This document shows, piece after piece, positions 1 through 11,670 of a stretch of DNA of 64,000 nucleotides; the stretch's first letter is position 1, and each line of letters starts with the position of its first letter. Source of the stretch: Brachypodium distachyon (lineage: Eukaryota > Streptophyta > Magnoliopsida > Poales > Poaceae); NCBI RefSeq assembly GCF_000005505.3, contig NC_016131.3:25225001-25289000 (forward strand), given 5' to 3'. Both the position numbers and the translations under genes were made by a program. The notes beneath the pieces are model-generated. The model saw only the letters and a program-made list of their open reading frames with translations, did not search any database and had not been told where the DNA came from.

Positions 1-343
1 GAGTATGACCACGGAGGTCATCACCAAGGTCCGGCACGGCGTACTTGGTGCCGTCTAGCTGGTCTTGAAACATGAAGTAGTGGAGCTCGTCCAGCGCGTC
101 CTCGGCCTCGTCAGCCTTGGCGCTGAGCTGCTGCACCAGGCCCTGCAGGCCGGGCCTGTCTTCGGCCATGCCCCGCTGTCGGGCCTGCTGCAGCAGATCT
201 TGCGCATAGAACAGACTCGTTTTGATCTTGTCGGCGTTGAGGCCGAGCTCAGTGCTGGCAACATACGCTTGCACGAGCTCATTGGACAGCAGATTCACCA
301 CACCGTCGATGAGCCCGCTTGCCACGCCAATCGCCGCCTCCAT
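1..343 (-). CDS. CC-NLR resistance protein, N-terminal part only (cut by window edge)
   Basis: The ATG is at 343-341 and the frame stays open for 114 codons to the left edge. The translation begins MEAAIGVASGLIDGV and is nearly identical to the start of the NLR at 10643, including the DALDELHYF stretch that corresponds to the EDVID-type motif of Rx-N coiled-coil domains. In this family the N-terminal coiled coil precedes NB-ARC and LRR domains and acts in intracellular pathogen sensing or cell-death signalling. The start is chosen because it matches the paralogue and directly follows a GC-rich leader. Whether this copy is intact cannot be judged: NB-ARC and LRR lie outside the window. Close similarity to the second copy, in the same orientation about 10 kb away, indicates a recent tandem or segmental duplication. 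Confidence 0.85.
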   Translation of the reverse strand, partial: MEAAIGVASGLIDGVVNLLSNELVQAYVASTELGLNADKIKTSLFYAQDLLQQARQRGMAEDRPGLQGLVQQLSAKADEAEDALDELHYFMFQDQLDGTKYAVPDLGDDLRGHT

Positions 344-1946
344 CGATCTCCTCCGGCGCCAGCACGGTAAGTTAGTTTGTGGATTGAGTGGTGGGAGTTT
401 TGTGGTACTAAAGGGAGGGCTGTGTAAAGATGTGTACTTCTGCCTGGATGGATGGGTTCTTTTTATAGCATAGCGATGTAACTACTGCACGCTTGTCCGC
501 TTCAGTCGCTTCAGTAACTAATGAGGAGATGCATGTGTTGATCTGCGTCTTGAGTCTTGAGTAACTAAAGGTTTTGTGTCTAGTTCTTTTTCCTTGGCCA
601 CGTGCTGGTGTGTGCGCACCAAGGAAAGCTAGATCTAAACTTGAACAACGAGCCAGTAAAAAAAACAGAGCTCTGTCATTTTTTCTTAATGTTCGAATTG
701 ACCAAAAACCATATAATGTGACCGTTGGAGGAGACAGTAAACCAAGAGCCTAATCACTTCAGACATTAGGTAGGAGCTCTGTCATTTAATTCAGCCCGCG
801 GGTCGATTATCGCAGTAGGAGCATTCTTTCCATATCGGAAAGGAGCACCGTTCATGTTGTTTGAAAATTAGGAGTGGAGTGTAAGAATACCAGTAGCCCG
901 ACAAATCTAAGAATTGAGGAGCCAATTCTTGTGGCTAGACTGGGTTCTATCCCTGATTGTAAATATTGTTCTTCACCAGTTTCTGCTGCTCCGCAACCCT
1001 GAGCATTTCGGCTCCATTTCAATTTAAATCAGGTTGGGGCCTCCCCTCCCTACTTCATTCAAAAGAATCGAAAGAATTGAGGATCCCCAACAATAGCTCC
1101 ACCACGCAAAAAACAGAGCACAACTGCCAAAAGTGATTTGTACTCACTTTTGGAAGTATGAACCCACTTGTGGTAAAAGAACTGAAATGAAGTGGAGAAT
1201 TGAACCAGACCATGTGACGGTGGGCGGTGAGATGTCGGCAAGAAATAAGGAAAAATGGCATCTTTCCGTAAGTCATCGAAAGTTGATCTCAAGTTTTCTT
1301 TTAACAAAAACAGTCACTAACAGACTTCTTATTATATTCCAAACAAAACCAGAGACTCAAGTTTCAAACCTATAAGAGCTGGCAGCTATATACTCGCCGC
1401 CGGCCAGAGGAAGAGGAGGAGCTGGCGTTTAAGTTTACAATAGGAATGTTTGGCCACATCTCAAGCAGCAGCCGTACATTTTTTTTTCTTCCCTCTAAAA
1501 TTCTTGCTGGAACTCAGCTCTTAAGTTTACAATACGAATAATTCTACTGATCAACACACGAGTTTCTAAGGCAGTCATCATCATCTCCGTTGTCAACTTC
1601 TGTCATTGCTCCCAGAAATTGATCGAATCAGAAGAACCATATGCAGCCAGTAGTTGTGCCTCCATCGGCAAACAAGAGACCATGAATGATCAACCACATC
1701 TCGAAATATTGAATCATAACTTCCTCCTCAGACATCATGTTTGGGTTCGTCAAGAGGGGACCACCTGAATGATGATGATGCTTGAAATGAGCATGTGCAG
1801 TTTAGCCAGCCAGAGCAAGTCTCGTTTATGGGCCCAGCCCTAGTGAGCCAGCCAGAGCAAGTTGAGCGCAGAGTTGCAGCTCGTCTTCCGGTTGATGAAA
1901 GGACTCATATTTATATCATTCACCTCCACCATCGCAATCTTAATTA
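344..1946. other. Intergenic, upstream of the first NLR
   Basis: This is the 5' flank of the minus-strand NLR. I see no convincing ORF. It holds one arm of a diverged duplication (1498-1790, listed separately). A segment at 1216-1256 containing GATGTCGGCAAGAAA also recurs at about 2636-2665, suggesting a small dispersed repeat. Confidence 0.5.
1498..1790. repeat. Diverged copy of the NLR downstream region (5229-5520)
   Basis: Blocks such as ATTCTTGCTGGAACTCA, TAATTC.ACTGATCAAC, TCATAACTTCCTCCTCAG and CACCTGAA.GATGATG occur in the same order here and at 5229-5520, which lies downstream of the full-length NLR. The simplest reading is that the 3' flank or 3' UTR was copied together with an NLR unit, leaving this piece upstream of the truncated copy at the left edge. 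Confidence 0.6.
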
Positions 1947-2028
1947 CTCCCTCCGTGCCATAATGATTGGCACGGATTTAAACTAGTTCTAGTTCAAAAT
2001 CATGCCAATCTTTATGAAACGGAGGGAG
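1947..2028. mobile_element. Stowaway-type MITE, 82 bp
   Basis: It starts CTCCCTCCGT, ends ACGGAGGGAG, and is flanked on both sides by TA. This matches the terminal inverted repeat and TA target duplication of Stowaway MITEs (Tc1/mariner-related). The interior also folds back imperfectly (TGATTGGCA with TGCCAATC). It is non-coding. Confidence 0.88.
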
Positions 2029-2760
2029 TAACAGTGATCGCTCACACGACAGTTCTTGACATCTTCATCTGCATGTTCATAATTAAGGCAAAGGCATGAA
2101 TGCGTGTATTGTATTCAGCTCGTCGATCGAAAGTTGATCTGATCTGACCAATCCTTATGTGAACAAAGCAGCCACTGACACTCTGTTATTAAAGAAAATA
2201 CAAAAATATAAAAAGGCCAGATCCAATCCTAGCTACAGATTATGTTTACTTCGTTTGATCTTAATTACCGAGGCTAAACCAGTGTACCGTTTTTCTTTCT
2301 TTCTGCATTTTAGTTCTACTTCCTCGATGCAGCGCCTGAGAGGATGGAACTTGGTACTCCCTTTAGCTGATGCAGTGCGCTGTATTAGGTGGAGCTGGAC
2401 TAGACCATGCATGATGCATGTGGTGTATCTGATCTGATGAATGAATGAGATAGGAATTGCAGAGCCCCTAGCTACCACATGCAAGCAACGTAGCAGAACT
2501 GTCAAAAGTAATGTGTACCATTAATTAATTGGAGGTACAACAAAGGAGTATAAAATGAAAGCATGTGAACCAACAATGCATGTAAATAAAGAAATAGTCA
2601 AGCGACAGGGCGTGTTAGCTTGATTAGACGACAGTGATGAGATGTCGGCAAGAAACAAGGAAAAAAGAAAGCCGGACGGAGAGGAGAGCCACCTAAACCC
2701 CAGGGCAAAATTGCCACCACACCATGCCGCCCCATGATCAAAAGCTTGTGTTTCGTCAAA
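2029..2760. other. Intergenic, no gene seen
   Basis: The open frames here are short and lack recognisable motifs. The only structure noticed is a GATGTCGGCAAGAAA-containing segment at about 2636-2665 that is shared with 1216-1256. Confidence 0.4.
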
Positions 2761-3054
2761 GCTAGTTTTTGCTTTTTTTTCTTTTGCAAAATTGTACATA
2801 GGGAAACCCATACAACTTCATGTGAGACGCTTTTTCCAGAAGAAAAATAATATACCGGCACTGAGTAGATTCCCTGCAGTGCACTGGCATCGCCGCCCAT
2901 AAAGCTAGTTTTTCCTTTACTTTTGTAACCCTTTAGGTATAGTTGTAGTTGTATATAAAGGAACCCATACAACTTACTTAACATGCTTTTTCTGTAACAA
3001 ACAAATATTGTAGACTCTGAGTGGATTCCTGGTAGCGCACTGGTATCGCCCACT
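2761..3054. repeat. Imperfect tandem duplication, unit about 145 bp
   Basis: Unit 1 (2761-2903) and unit 2 (2904-about 3054) both begin GCTAGTTTTT. Both then contain AACCCATACAACTT, a GCTTTTTC block, GA.T.GATTCC, and GCACTGG.ATCGCC near their ends. They are clearly homologous but have diverged by substitutions and small indels, so the duplication is not very recent. It is non-coding as far as can be seen. Confidence 0.75.
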
Positions 3055-3704
3055 CAGGTTAACATAAAAATCATTATGTAAGGAAAAGTAGGAGGTACTA
3101 GTGAAAAACCGAACTCGGTGTGCGTTGGGTTCCCTAGCAAGGCAGGAGGCATTTTGTATTTTAAAGCTCGATTCCTTAACAGCAAAAAAGGAACAGAGAA
3201 GAGGCATTTTCTACTACCTACTCCACCACTATAAGCTTGATAGAATGTGGGTTCACCTGTCCTGGATTGAGGAAATCGAGCAAAGGGGCCGTGCCCGTGC
3301 GGAGTCGGAGAAGACCTCGAGGGTTCGATCGATCTCCCTCGAACCTCCACGGAAAGATCTCGAATTAGCCTCACCATATGAAACCAGTGCGACTAGGAGG
3401 AGGACATAGAGGGCGGTGGTCGTAGTCGGAGAGGCTCGCCGTCGCCGGAGAGGGTGACGGATCGACCGCGCGCGCGCGGTGGGAGAGAGGAGACGAGAGG
3501 AACCAAACCAACGCCGCGAAGGAGAGTAGCAAAGGGGGATGGGCCTGGAATGTATCGTCTCTCTAAACTGGCGCCAGCAAGGCCCAACAAGACCAGAATG
3601 GGCTTATCGCGCTTGGGGTTTAGCTGGATTCGGCCAACGCGAACTCAGGTGGTTGGGTTTTTTTTTTAGAACCAACCCATCCAGATTCAAGTTTCAGACT
3701 TGAC
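3055..3704. other. Intergenic with a GC-rich fragment shared with 11.6 and 26.0 kb
   Basis: A stretch at about 3290-3345 (GGAGTCGGAGAAGAC followed by CGATCTCCCTC) resembles GGAGTCGGAGAAGAC / GGTCTCCCTCCCTCC at about 11610-11660 and the related segment at about 26060-26100. The three look like relics of one dispersed leader-like sequence. No ORF with recognisable product was found. Confidence 0.4.
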
Positions 3705-3950
3705 ATGAGCGCTTGCATTTTCTGGATTTATTCCAGCCTTTAACCGGCGTTGTGATTTCAGTGGAAGTGACGTATCCGTCAACTACGAGGCGCCTGTGGT
3801 GACTTCGTCAATCTCAAGATGATCAGCCGGTGGCTCAGTCTCTCGGAGGTGCTCATAGGGGTAGGGTGTGCGTGCGTGCGTTCATAGGGGTGAGTGTACG
3901 TGCGTGTGTGTGAGTGCTTGCGTCTGTACTGTGTTTCCTCAACAAAAAAA
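3705..3950 (+). mobile_element. LINE-type 3' tail, truncated
   Basis: The segment with GAGGTGCTCATAGGGG, alternating GTGCGTGCGTGCG runs, GCTTGCGTCTGTACTGTGTTT and a terminal A-run matches, from memory, the 3' end of grass L1-type LINE copies. A related copy lies at 30755-31033. No reverse transcriptase is present, so this is a 5'-truncated, dead insertion. The left boundary is approximate. Confidence 0.5.
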
Positions 3951-5228
3951 GTTAGATTCGGCCAACACTTTCTGCAAAATGTTTTTTTAGGGAGCCTACA
4001 GGATATATGTAGACACTTCTAATTCTATACACCCCCTCAGGCCCGCGAAAAATACAAGGATGGCTGTGATTGAAGCGTACACCTTCGGCCATTAGGGCAG
4101 TTTTGTAAATATCACGGCCGTACAACCCAGCGTATGACCCTCGAAAGCCCATCCGGGTCAAAGGAGGTTGTACGCGTATACGTACTCGCACGGCGTACGT
4201 CCGTTGTGGCGTAAACAAGGCAATATTGATCCCCGAACCATTCCATATGTATGGATCTCATTTAATTGATGCTTCCAATCAATCAGATTTTGCTGTAGAC
4301 TCGTAGTTGTAGTACTTGGCAAAATTGATCGTTTCGGGTTGGAAACAGATTATTACGAGAAAGGACAGGCCATTGATCCATGAGGAGGACAGTGATTGGA
4401 GGGGTCGGCCGAAGACCATGGATCCGTAAGAGGAGGGCGGTTGGGAAGAAGGAGGGTTCTTGGCCAGAAAAAAAAAACATCGGAATTAACCTAAGCCGTT
4501 AAATTACAAGGAAGCACGATGTGAATACATGCAAGCCGCGTCGATGGTAACCAAGGCAGATTCTCACCTCGCGTGTCATTAACAGCAGGCTTAACGGAAA
4601 AATTACAAAAAAATCTAGTACTTGCCGTTTCTACTCCCGAAGAAATTAATGGCCTAGCGTAATTGTAGGGGCAACTAACCATTCATTTCCTTTCCTCTTC
4701 CCTAGGCAATTACGCATGCATGGCAATTAACTCCAGTAAAGAGCTGACGCGGTTGTTTCCTTTCCTCGAAATCCTGAGTTATCGCTTCAATTAAGAGAAA
4801 AAAGGAAACATGGGGCTTGTACAAGGAAATCATAGAGATCGGCCAATGAATCTATGCATGTGAATACGTGGTTATACAGGGCTTGGATACGGGCTTTCGC
4901 GGGCTATACCAATCAGGGCCTAATTTAAGTCACCCCGTCCTGCGATGACTTTGGGATATGGGGGGCCGCATTGAATAACGCCTCATATGTAGATGGTGAT
5001 TGCTGACACCCTGAGTCATACAGTGGCAAATTAATACATTGTCGCTTTTTGCGAAGAAAATTAATACATTGTCGCAACAGGATAAACTCAGTAGTAGCTG
5101 TTATTATTGTACTACGTGCAAAGGCAAGAATGTCTGAAGAAGCAGCGTTGCAGGTCTTCTTCGAGACAGCAACATGTCATCGCCGTAGTCTCCAGCAGCA
5201 GTACTAGTAGTAGAGATCCCCCCCTCCC
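3951..5228. other. Intergenic, no gene seen
   Basis: I could not recognise any domain or splice-consistent exon set on either strand. Base composition is ordinary grass intergenic. The short duplicated phrase AATTAATACATTGTCGC occurs twice at about 5030-5076. Confidence 0.4.
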
Positions 5229-6903
5229 GAATTCTTGCTGGAACTCAACTGTTATGCACAGGACCCCAGCGCTTTTACGTTAACAGCAGGAATAATTCCA
5301 CTGATCAACCAAGGCAGTCAACATCGTCTCTCGATCGGGCGTCAACTTCCGCTGCTGGAAATTGGATCGGAACGACTGCAAAGCGCACCGGGCTAGCTCC
5401 AGTAACATGCTGCACGAAACAATATAGGTCTTGGAATCTTCAGTCATAACTTCCTCCTCAGGGTTTGGGCTTGGTTGGTCAAGAGAGAGAGGGAACAACA
5501 CCTGAACGATGATGCCACATGCTGCACGAAACAATGCAGGTATGTGCTTTTAGTAGAAATAAAATAAAAGAGAAAGAAAGAGTCGAACCTGAAGAATGAC
5601 CAACTGACCTTTGAGATGGCAGATGCAGAACCGCACAGCTCCTTCAAGACATCCAAGATGGATGCTCCTCTTACTGTTATTGTTTCGATGGAACAAGTTA
5701 TAGGAGTTCTGAGTGCCAACTGCAGAATTTACAGCTGGCTGCAATGGTTCTGCAGGATTTGGGTAACAAACGTAATGTCAGAAGATGAACTTCGAAACTC
5801 ATCATTACATGGATATAAGTAATCAGTCATCACACTGAGTTGGTCATAAGTGAACCTGCTAGGTAAGAACTGAAACTCTGAAGGTTGCCAGTGAAAGAGT
5901 AGCATAGACGCAATCTCCATAATCTGCACAAGATGTATGGTAGCACAATGGACCGACCAAGACCATGAGGAGATAGTCAACCATTGTATGGCACGTGTTT
6001 GAGCATCGACATATTCAGAAAAAGGCAAAGGTAGACTGCCAGTGAAAGCCAACAGTAGATGCCAAAAGTGGCACATGGCTACCCAAAGACAGCTGCTACT
6101 TGTGGTGAAAGTGTAGCAGAAAGTTGATGGATCCATAATTACAACCTGCACAAGAAATAGCATGAAAAAAAAGTAAGACCGTAAGAACATTACATATTAA
6201 GCACAGAGTTTGGAACACTGGACTGATGAGAAGGTACTTCAACAATTCAGGTTCAGAACTGCACGGGGCTTGGTCTTCTTCTCCCTAACCTAAAAAATCT
6301 TAACAAAAGCAACCGGGTTGCGTATTTCAGCTTGCAGTTTTCCTACATGAAGAAAAAACAACTTGGAGGCGACCAATATTACCTTGGATTTCGACTCGTA
6401 AATCTGGGCTTGCTCATTGTTGACGCACATGCATGCGAAGGGCATGACTTGTTGCCTCCAGATGCAGAGATAATCCCAGAGCTTACAAGAATATCTAGGC
6501 TGAAAAGATTAACGGCATATGTCAGCCTGAAAAAATTTGCATAAAGAGAAAAGAAAGTAATCCTCGGAGGCTGCAAGTGTTACCTTAGTTTTCTACTCAC
6601 AAATCTGGGTATATTCCGTCCAATTTCTTGAAGTGCACAAGCATGGATGCAGAAAGGGATTGCAGATATAAACCCAATTCCTACAAGAGTAGCTAGGCTG
6701 CAAGGACTCACAGCGTATGTACACATTGCACACAGCTAGCAATTTGAACCCGTGACGTAGAACATAGCCGTACGTGCCAGCTGCAAGCCTGTCAGGATTC
6801 ACAAGTCAGTGCTATATATGAATTAAGAAAAACAGAGGAATAAGGAACACGGTAACAGCATGTAACAAGCTAGTGGGGGTGAGGACTCGCACGTTACCTT
6901 GGG
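5229..6903 (-). other. Probable multi-exon 3' UTR region of the NLR at 6904-10643
   Basis: On the minus strand the NLR stop TAG (6906-6904) is followed only 6 nt later by AAG|GTAACG, a good splice donor (exon end 6898). Further AAG|GTAA donors occur at 6584 and 6383. Pyrimidine-rich or plausible acceptors give candidate non-coding exons at about 6584-6780 and 6383-6526. These two resemble each other (both contain ACAAATCTGGG or TAAATCTGGG near the donor, CTAGGCTG, and GCATATGT or GCGTATGT), so the exons seem to be tandem duplicates. Further TTGTGCAG acceptors at about 6145 and 5930 also lie in related sequence. This is inference from splice signals; no transcript evidence is available. Confidence 0.5.
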
Positions 6904-9900
6904 CTAGGTATAACAATACACGTATAAATCTGGCTTTGTTCCTCGTAATTCCTTGCCTTGCTCCTGTGGCTCGGGACTGCAATTGATCACGCATAGCTCT
7001 CGCAGAGAAGTGGGGAGGCCCCCCTTGGGCAGCGACCGGATCTCAGGACAACCAACGACTTGTAGTTCCGTGAGAGAAGAAAGGCTGTGTAACCCTTGCG
7101 GGAGGGCCGGCAGACACCGGCACTTCCAAAAACATAGGGATTGGAGGGAGGTGAGGAGCTGGAGCGCATTCTCTTCCTCTTCCGTGAAGCTTTCCACCCG
7201 CTGATCAGAACTGAAGAATAACTTGTGGAGGGTGGTGGAGAAGAGGCTGCAGACGGGAGCAGCAAGCATCGCTGAGATGCAATCCACGTTGAGTGTTTCC
7301 AATTGGAAGCAGCCTGCAGCAGGCAACAACAGTTTGGTATTGCTTGCCACCGCCAATTCTGAGAGAAGGTCCGCGGCTACAGAGCGAGGACTATCTTTTC
7401 TTGTGTTGCAGACCACCAATTCCTTGAGATTGACAGCGGCGATGAGAGGGTTGAACCCATCCACTGTTAAATTCTCGCAATCTGGTAGCCATAGACTGGT
7501 GAGAGACGTGGGGAGGTTTGAGAGCAGAGCCGTTGATAGAAAGCTTGGGTCTTCTTCAATCTGAAATTCCCTGAGGGAGGTTAGCTTTGGAAGTTCTGTC
7601 CATGGGATTGCTGATCCGCCTCCAAATCTGACGCTCTCTAATTTGCCTGCCATATTGTGCCAGGCGACTTCCCTGATATACCCATTAAAAGAGAGTGACT
7701 TGAAGATTCCATTGTATGCCATCCTCCCCACCGGACTATCTTTCACATCAACTTCAGTCAGTGTGGAAGTGTGAGGCATGGGGGGTAGGAACAACATTGG
7801 GCATTTAGAAATTTCAAGACTAGTCAGATGGTTACAAGTGACAGCAGACGGCTCCTGCAGGAAGGGCAGCGAGCAGAGTTTGGGGCATGAGCTGCAACGG
7901 ATTTCTTCAAGCCCTGAAAATGTTTGGGCATCAGGCGACCCAACCCACTCAGTAAATCCTGGCAAAGAATGAAGACCAATCTTCTTCAACTTCATAAAAC
8001 TTCTGTCTGTAACACCACCAAAGCCAGGTCTGATCTGACAAAGTCCAGAAATCTTCTTCAATGTGAGTGAAGTGAGATGCAGTAGGTGCCCAAAAGGTGG
8101 GTCGACCCAAGACACACCCTCTAGGTGGAGAGATGCCAGCATCTTTGTGCTAATGTTACTACCACAAAACCAACTAGGACCAGTTGAACCACCATGATTT
8201 TCAATGCAAAGTGCTTGAAGATTGCGGTGGGGCTCAAGACCATCAAGAACATCAGACTTTGCGACTTGTTGGTCTCCACCCCATACTAGTGTCAATTTTT
8301 TCAAACCACCTTTTGAAACCAGTTTGGCTTTCAGAGCCTCTTCCTTGGTTGCCACATTTTCAAGATTACATATACGCAGTTTTCCTCCAAGCTCTGTTAA
8401 TGCCCCCAACTCACTCAACTCAAATCCATCACTCTCTTTCTTGACACAGAATTCTGTAAGCTCCTTTAAACACTTCATCTTTCCAACAGCAGGAACATTG
8501 GAATGGAGTTCTTGTCCAGCAACAAAATGGCGTAAATTGATAAGCCGGCTAATGTCTTTAGGAAGTTTAGTACTAGGATGCCAACTACTTAGGTCCAATA
8601 ATATCAAGTGATAAAATCTGGACAGTGTGCTAGGCAAAGCTACCTCTGGGTCATATTTTGGTGTCCTAATTTTTAGGTACCGGAGGTGGATAAGTTTTGA
8701 AAAGTTGTTTGGCAAAGACTCTACGGACTCGACTTCTACAAGTAGGACACGGAGACCCTCTATTTCCTTAAAAGTTTCTTTCAAAATCTCATCAATATTT
8801 TCCCCGTACGCTCTAAAAACCATTAAAGCCCGTAAATTTACAATGTCTATCTTGCTCCTCAATTTCACCATTTCTCTCCTAAAAGTCTCCTCATATCTAT
8901 CTTCCATAGTAATAGACAAGTGTCGAATAGATTTTGGGATGGCATCAGCTCTAAAACTTACACTACTATTTATATTGAGGCATTCTTGGGATGAAACACT
9001 CCGTGATAGTTCATGCAATAAATCATGCATCACATAGTGTTCACCCCAACGATCATTCCCCTTTACGAGAAAACCATGTCCACTAGTTCTTCCATGTATT
9101 TCTCATCTTTGTCTATGACTCCTATTGCAACCCAAAAGTGGGTAATCTCTAAATTCCTAAAACTATAATCTTCAGGGAACAATGCAAAATAAGGAAAACA
9201 TTTTTTCAAATGGAAAGGAAGGTAATCATAGCTAATCCTTAGAGATGGCATAATATCATCGTCATTTTTTTGGTTTTGCCATTCATTGTTTTCAAGAACT
9301 CCCATCCAATGTTCCCGAGAAAGGTCCTTTCTCAACAATCGACCAACTGTTTTGGCTGCTAGAGGTGAACCCTTTAACTTCGTTGCAATATTTCTTGCAA
9401 CATCAGTTAAGGCATGTTGGTAATCCTCTGGTTCTTTTCCCTCAAATATAAATGCTTCAAAGAACGTGAAGAATTCATCAGGCTCCAGACCTTCCAATGG
9501 TATTGGGTTGATTGATTTCACCATTTTAGCTATAAATGGGAATCGAGTTGTGACAAGAACCATGCTACCTTTGGCTTCCCCCTTCATGAATGGAGCTAGC
9601 AGGTTTTCCCAACTCTGGTCAGTGCATTCCCATATGTCATCGAAGACAATTAAAAACCTTTTTGACTTGAGATTTTGTGAAATGGATATTTGGAGCTGAT
9701 CTAAACTTGTTGTTTGATTTGCATTGTTGCTTCCTTCTATGCAGCTAAGGATCTGTTGGCTGATCTTAAGCACATCAAAATCAGTTGATACACAGATCCA
9801 AACCCTCACAGAGAAGTGCTCTTCTATCCTTTTATCATTATACAAGTGTTGAGAGAAAGTTGTCTTTCCAATGCCCCCCGGGCCAACTAGAGGCAGAACA

Positions 9901-10643
9901 GAAAGCTTTTCACAGCTATTTCCTGCACTGGTGATGATATCTTTTATAGTTTTCTCAAAAAGGTCTCGCCTCCCGTACAATGTATCTTGTGTAGTTGTTG
10001 ATCCGATGAGAGGCCGTTTTAGGCTGCCAATTGCAGTGTTGTTGGTATGAGGTGGATTTATTTTGAGTAACTCAGAGACTCTGTCACATAGAGGAAGTAT
10101 TTGCTCTAAGACCAGCTTAATCTTCTTGGACATTGCCACTCGGTCGAAAGACAACTTATCAGCTGGTCCAGCATTGCGTGATTTATGGGTAACGACATCA
10201 GCAGATGCAGCAGCTTCATCATGACCTTGCGGCATACGCGAACAAGAAAAGCAAGCAATGCAGTTACCGACAGCATGGCGAAGAGCATGGCGACCGTGGC
10301 GAGCATGACCACGGAGGTCATCGCCCAAATCCGGCACCGCGTACTTGGTGCCGTCGAGCTGGTCCTGGATGATGAAGTAGTGAAGCTCGTCCAGCGCGTC
10401 CTCGGCCTCGTCGGCCTTGGCACTGAGCTGCTGCACTAACCCCTTCAGGCCAGGTCTGTCTTCGGGCATGACCCGCTGCCGGGCCTGCTGGAGCAGATCT
10501 TGCGCGAAGAAGAGACTCGTCTTGATCTTGTCTGCATTGAGGCCGAGCTCGGCGCTGGCGACGTAGGCCTGCACGAGCTCATTGGACAGCAGTTTCACCA
10601 TGCCGTCGATGAGCCCGCTTGCCGCACCAATCGCCGCCTCCAT
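6904..10643 (-). CDS. CC-NB-ARC-LRR (NLR) resistance gene interrupted by one frameshift
   Basis: This is a plant intracellular immune receptor of the coiled-coil class. The first frame (10643-9063, 526 codons) holds an Rx-N coiled coil (about 1-130, with DALDELHYF at 83-91), the P-loop GPGGIGKTT (253-261), RNBS-A (VRVWICVS), kinase-2 FLIVFDDIW (330-338), RNBS-B (VLVTTR), a GLPL variant GSPLA (425-429) and RNBS-D CFPYFALFPEDYSF (482-495). It then ends ELVDMVFS-stop. The +2 frame continues directly as HGFLVKGNDRWGEHY, then the MHD motif VMHDLLHELS, and about 700 residues of leucine-rich repeats to the stop at 6904. A single-base loss near 9075-9080 explains the break; no GT-AG intron there restores the frame. 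The gene is otherwise full length and undecayed, so it is either a recent pseudogene, a sequence error, or a truncated CC-NB-ARC allele. The start matches the paralogue at 343. Confidence 0.85.
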
Positions 10644-11137
10644 CTCCTCTGGCGCCGGCGCCCACAGTGTTTGGCGATTTAGTTTTCTCGCAGGGGATGG
10701 ATTTCCTTGGGTGCGGAAGGCAGTGCCCGGCTCGTTTGATGACTGGGTGTTCGGTTTATGGAAGAGAAGGGTCGTGTTCGTCTGCGTTCCGATTTTTGGT
10801 TTTCAAGAATTAAAAACGCATCTTTCCACCATGCACGGGACTGATTGAGTGGGTGACTGGTTGCATCAATTAGTGGTGCACAATTTGAGAAGCATGCAGG
10901 AATCAGGTTGTAACGGCGCCCGTTTATTTGCCCTCTTACCGCCGTTTAGGTGCAGCAGTGTGCAAACGCGGTGAAGAGAGCAACCTAGATAGCATAGAAA
11001 CGTGAAGAAAGAATGAGAAACGGGCCCTGGCGGGCAATAAACGGGCCCGTCTGACATCCCTATGCAGGAACCTCTAGTCATCATTGTCATGAGGTGCCAA
11101 TCAAGAAAGGAACTACAATTAAATGCAAGGGATTGAC
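10644..11137. other. 5' flank of the NLR
   Basis: This is the region upstream of the minus-strand NLR start. I see a GC-rich leader directly before the ATG but no clear TATA box I would defend. An inverted GGGCCC / CGGGCCCGT pair lies at about 11022-11050. No coding sequence was recognised. Confidence 0.35.
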
Positions 11138-11670
11138 AAAGTCTTAGAAAGGCTACACGACATGGACCAGTGACTTGGCAAAGTCGATGCTGTCGCTGCC
11201 CAATGGTTGTTGTACTGTGCAGACAACGAAGGAAGCAAACAAACCAAGGAGAGCCACCCAGAATTCATCCCCGTATGCCTGGACCAAAGATATTTGTTGA
11301 GGCTTAAGCAAAGTAACCACTGTTTATTTTGTTACATACTACCCGTCAACAAAGCCCAAAGCACTAACGAAGCAAACCTTCAATTTCAATGCCATGTGAA
11401 TGTGGATGTGGTTGTCTGGATTGATGAGAGCTCTAGGAACAAGAGGAAATTAATGACCGCTGGCCCAGGCATTCTCGCATCAACCTTCCGTGCACGTACG
11501 GAGCGATGGTCAGCACGCCACTGAACGACATTTCCTTCCGTTGTCAGGCAGGCGGCAGAGAGAAGGCACGTACCTTACCTCGGCAGGGAAGTGGGCGGCG
11601 GTGGAGCCGAGACCGGAGTCGGAGAAGACGAAAGGCGCGCGGTCGGTCTCCCTCCCTCCATGGATCCTTG
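11138..11670. repeat. Duplicated block, intact arrangement (copies at 20352-20528 and 25885-26120)
   Basis: The left part (11138-11312) matches 20352-20528 almost base for base, including ACACGACATGGACCAGTGAC and CAGAATTCATCCCCGTATGC. The right part (about 11390-11670) matches 25885-26120, including ATTCTCGCATCAACCTTCCG and CTCGGCAGGGAAGTGGGCGG. Here the two parts are only about 75 bp apart; in the other copy they are about 5.36 kb apart. No gene is recognised; the GC-rich right part resembles a leader or first exon. Confidence 0.75.
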
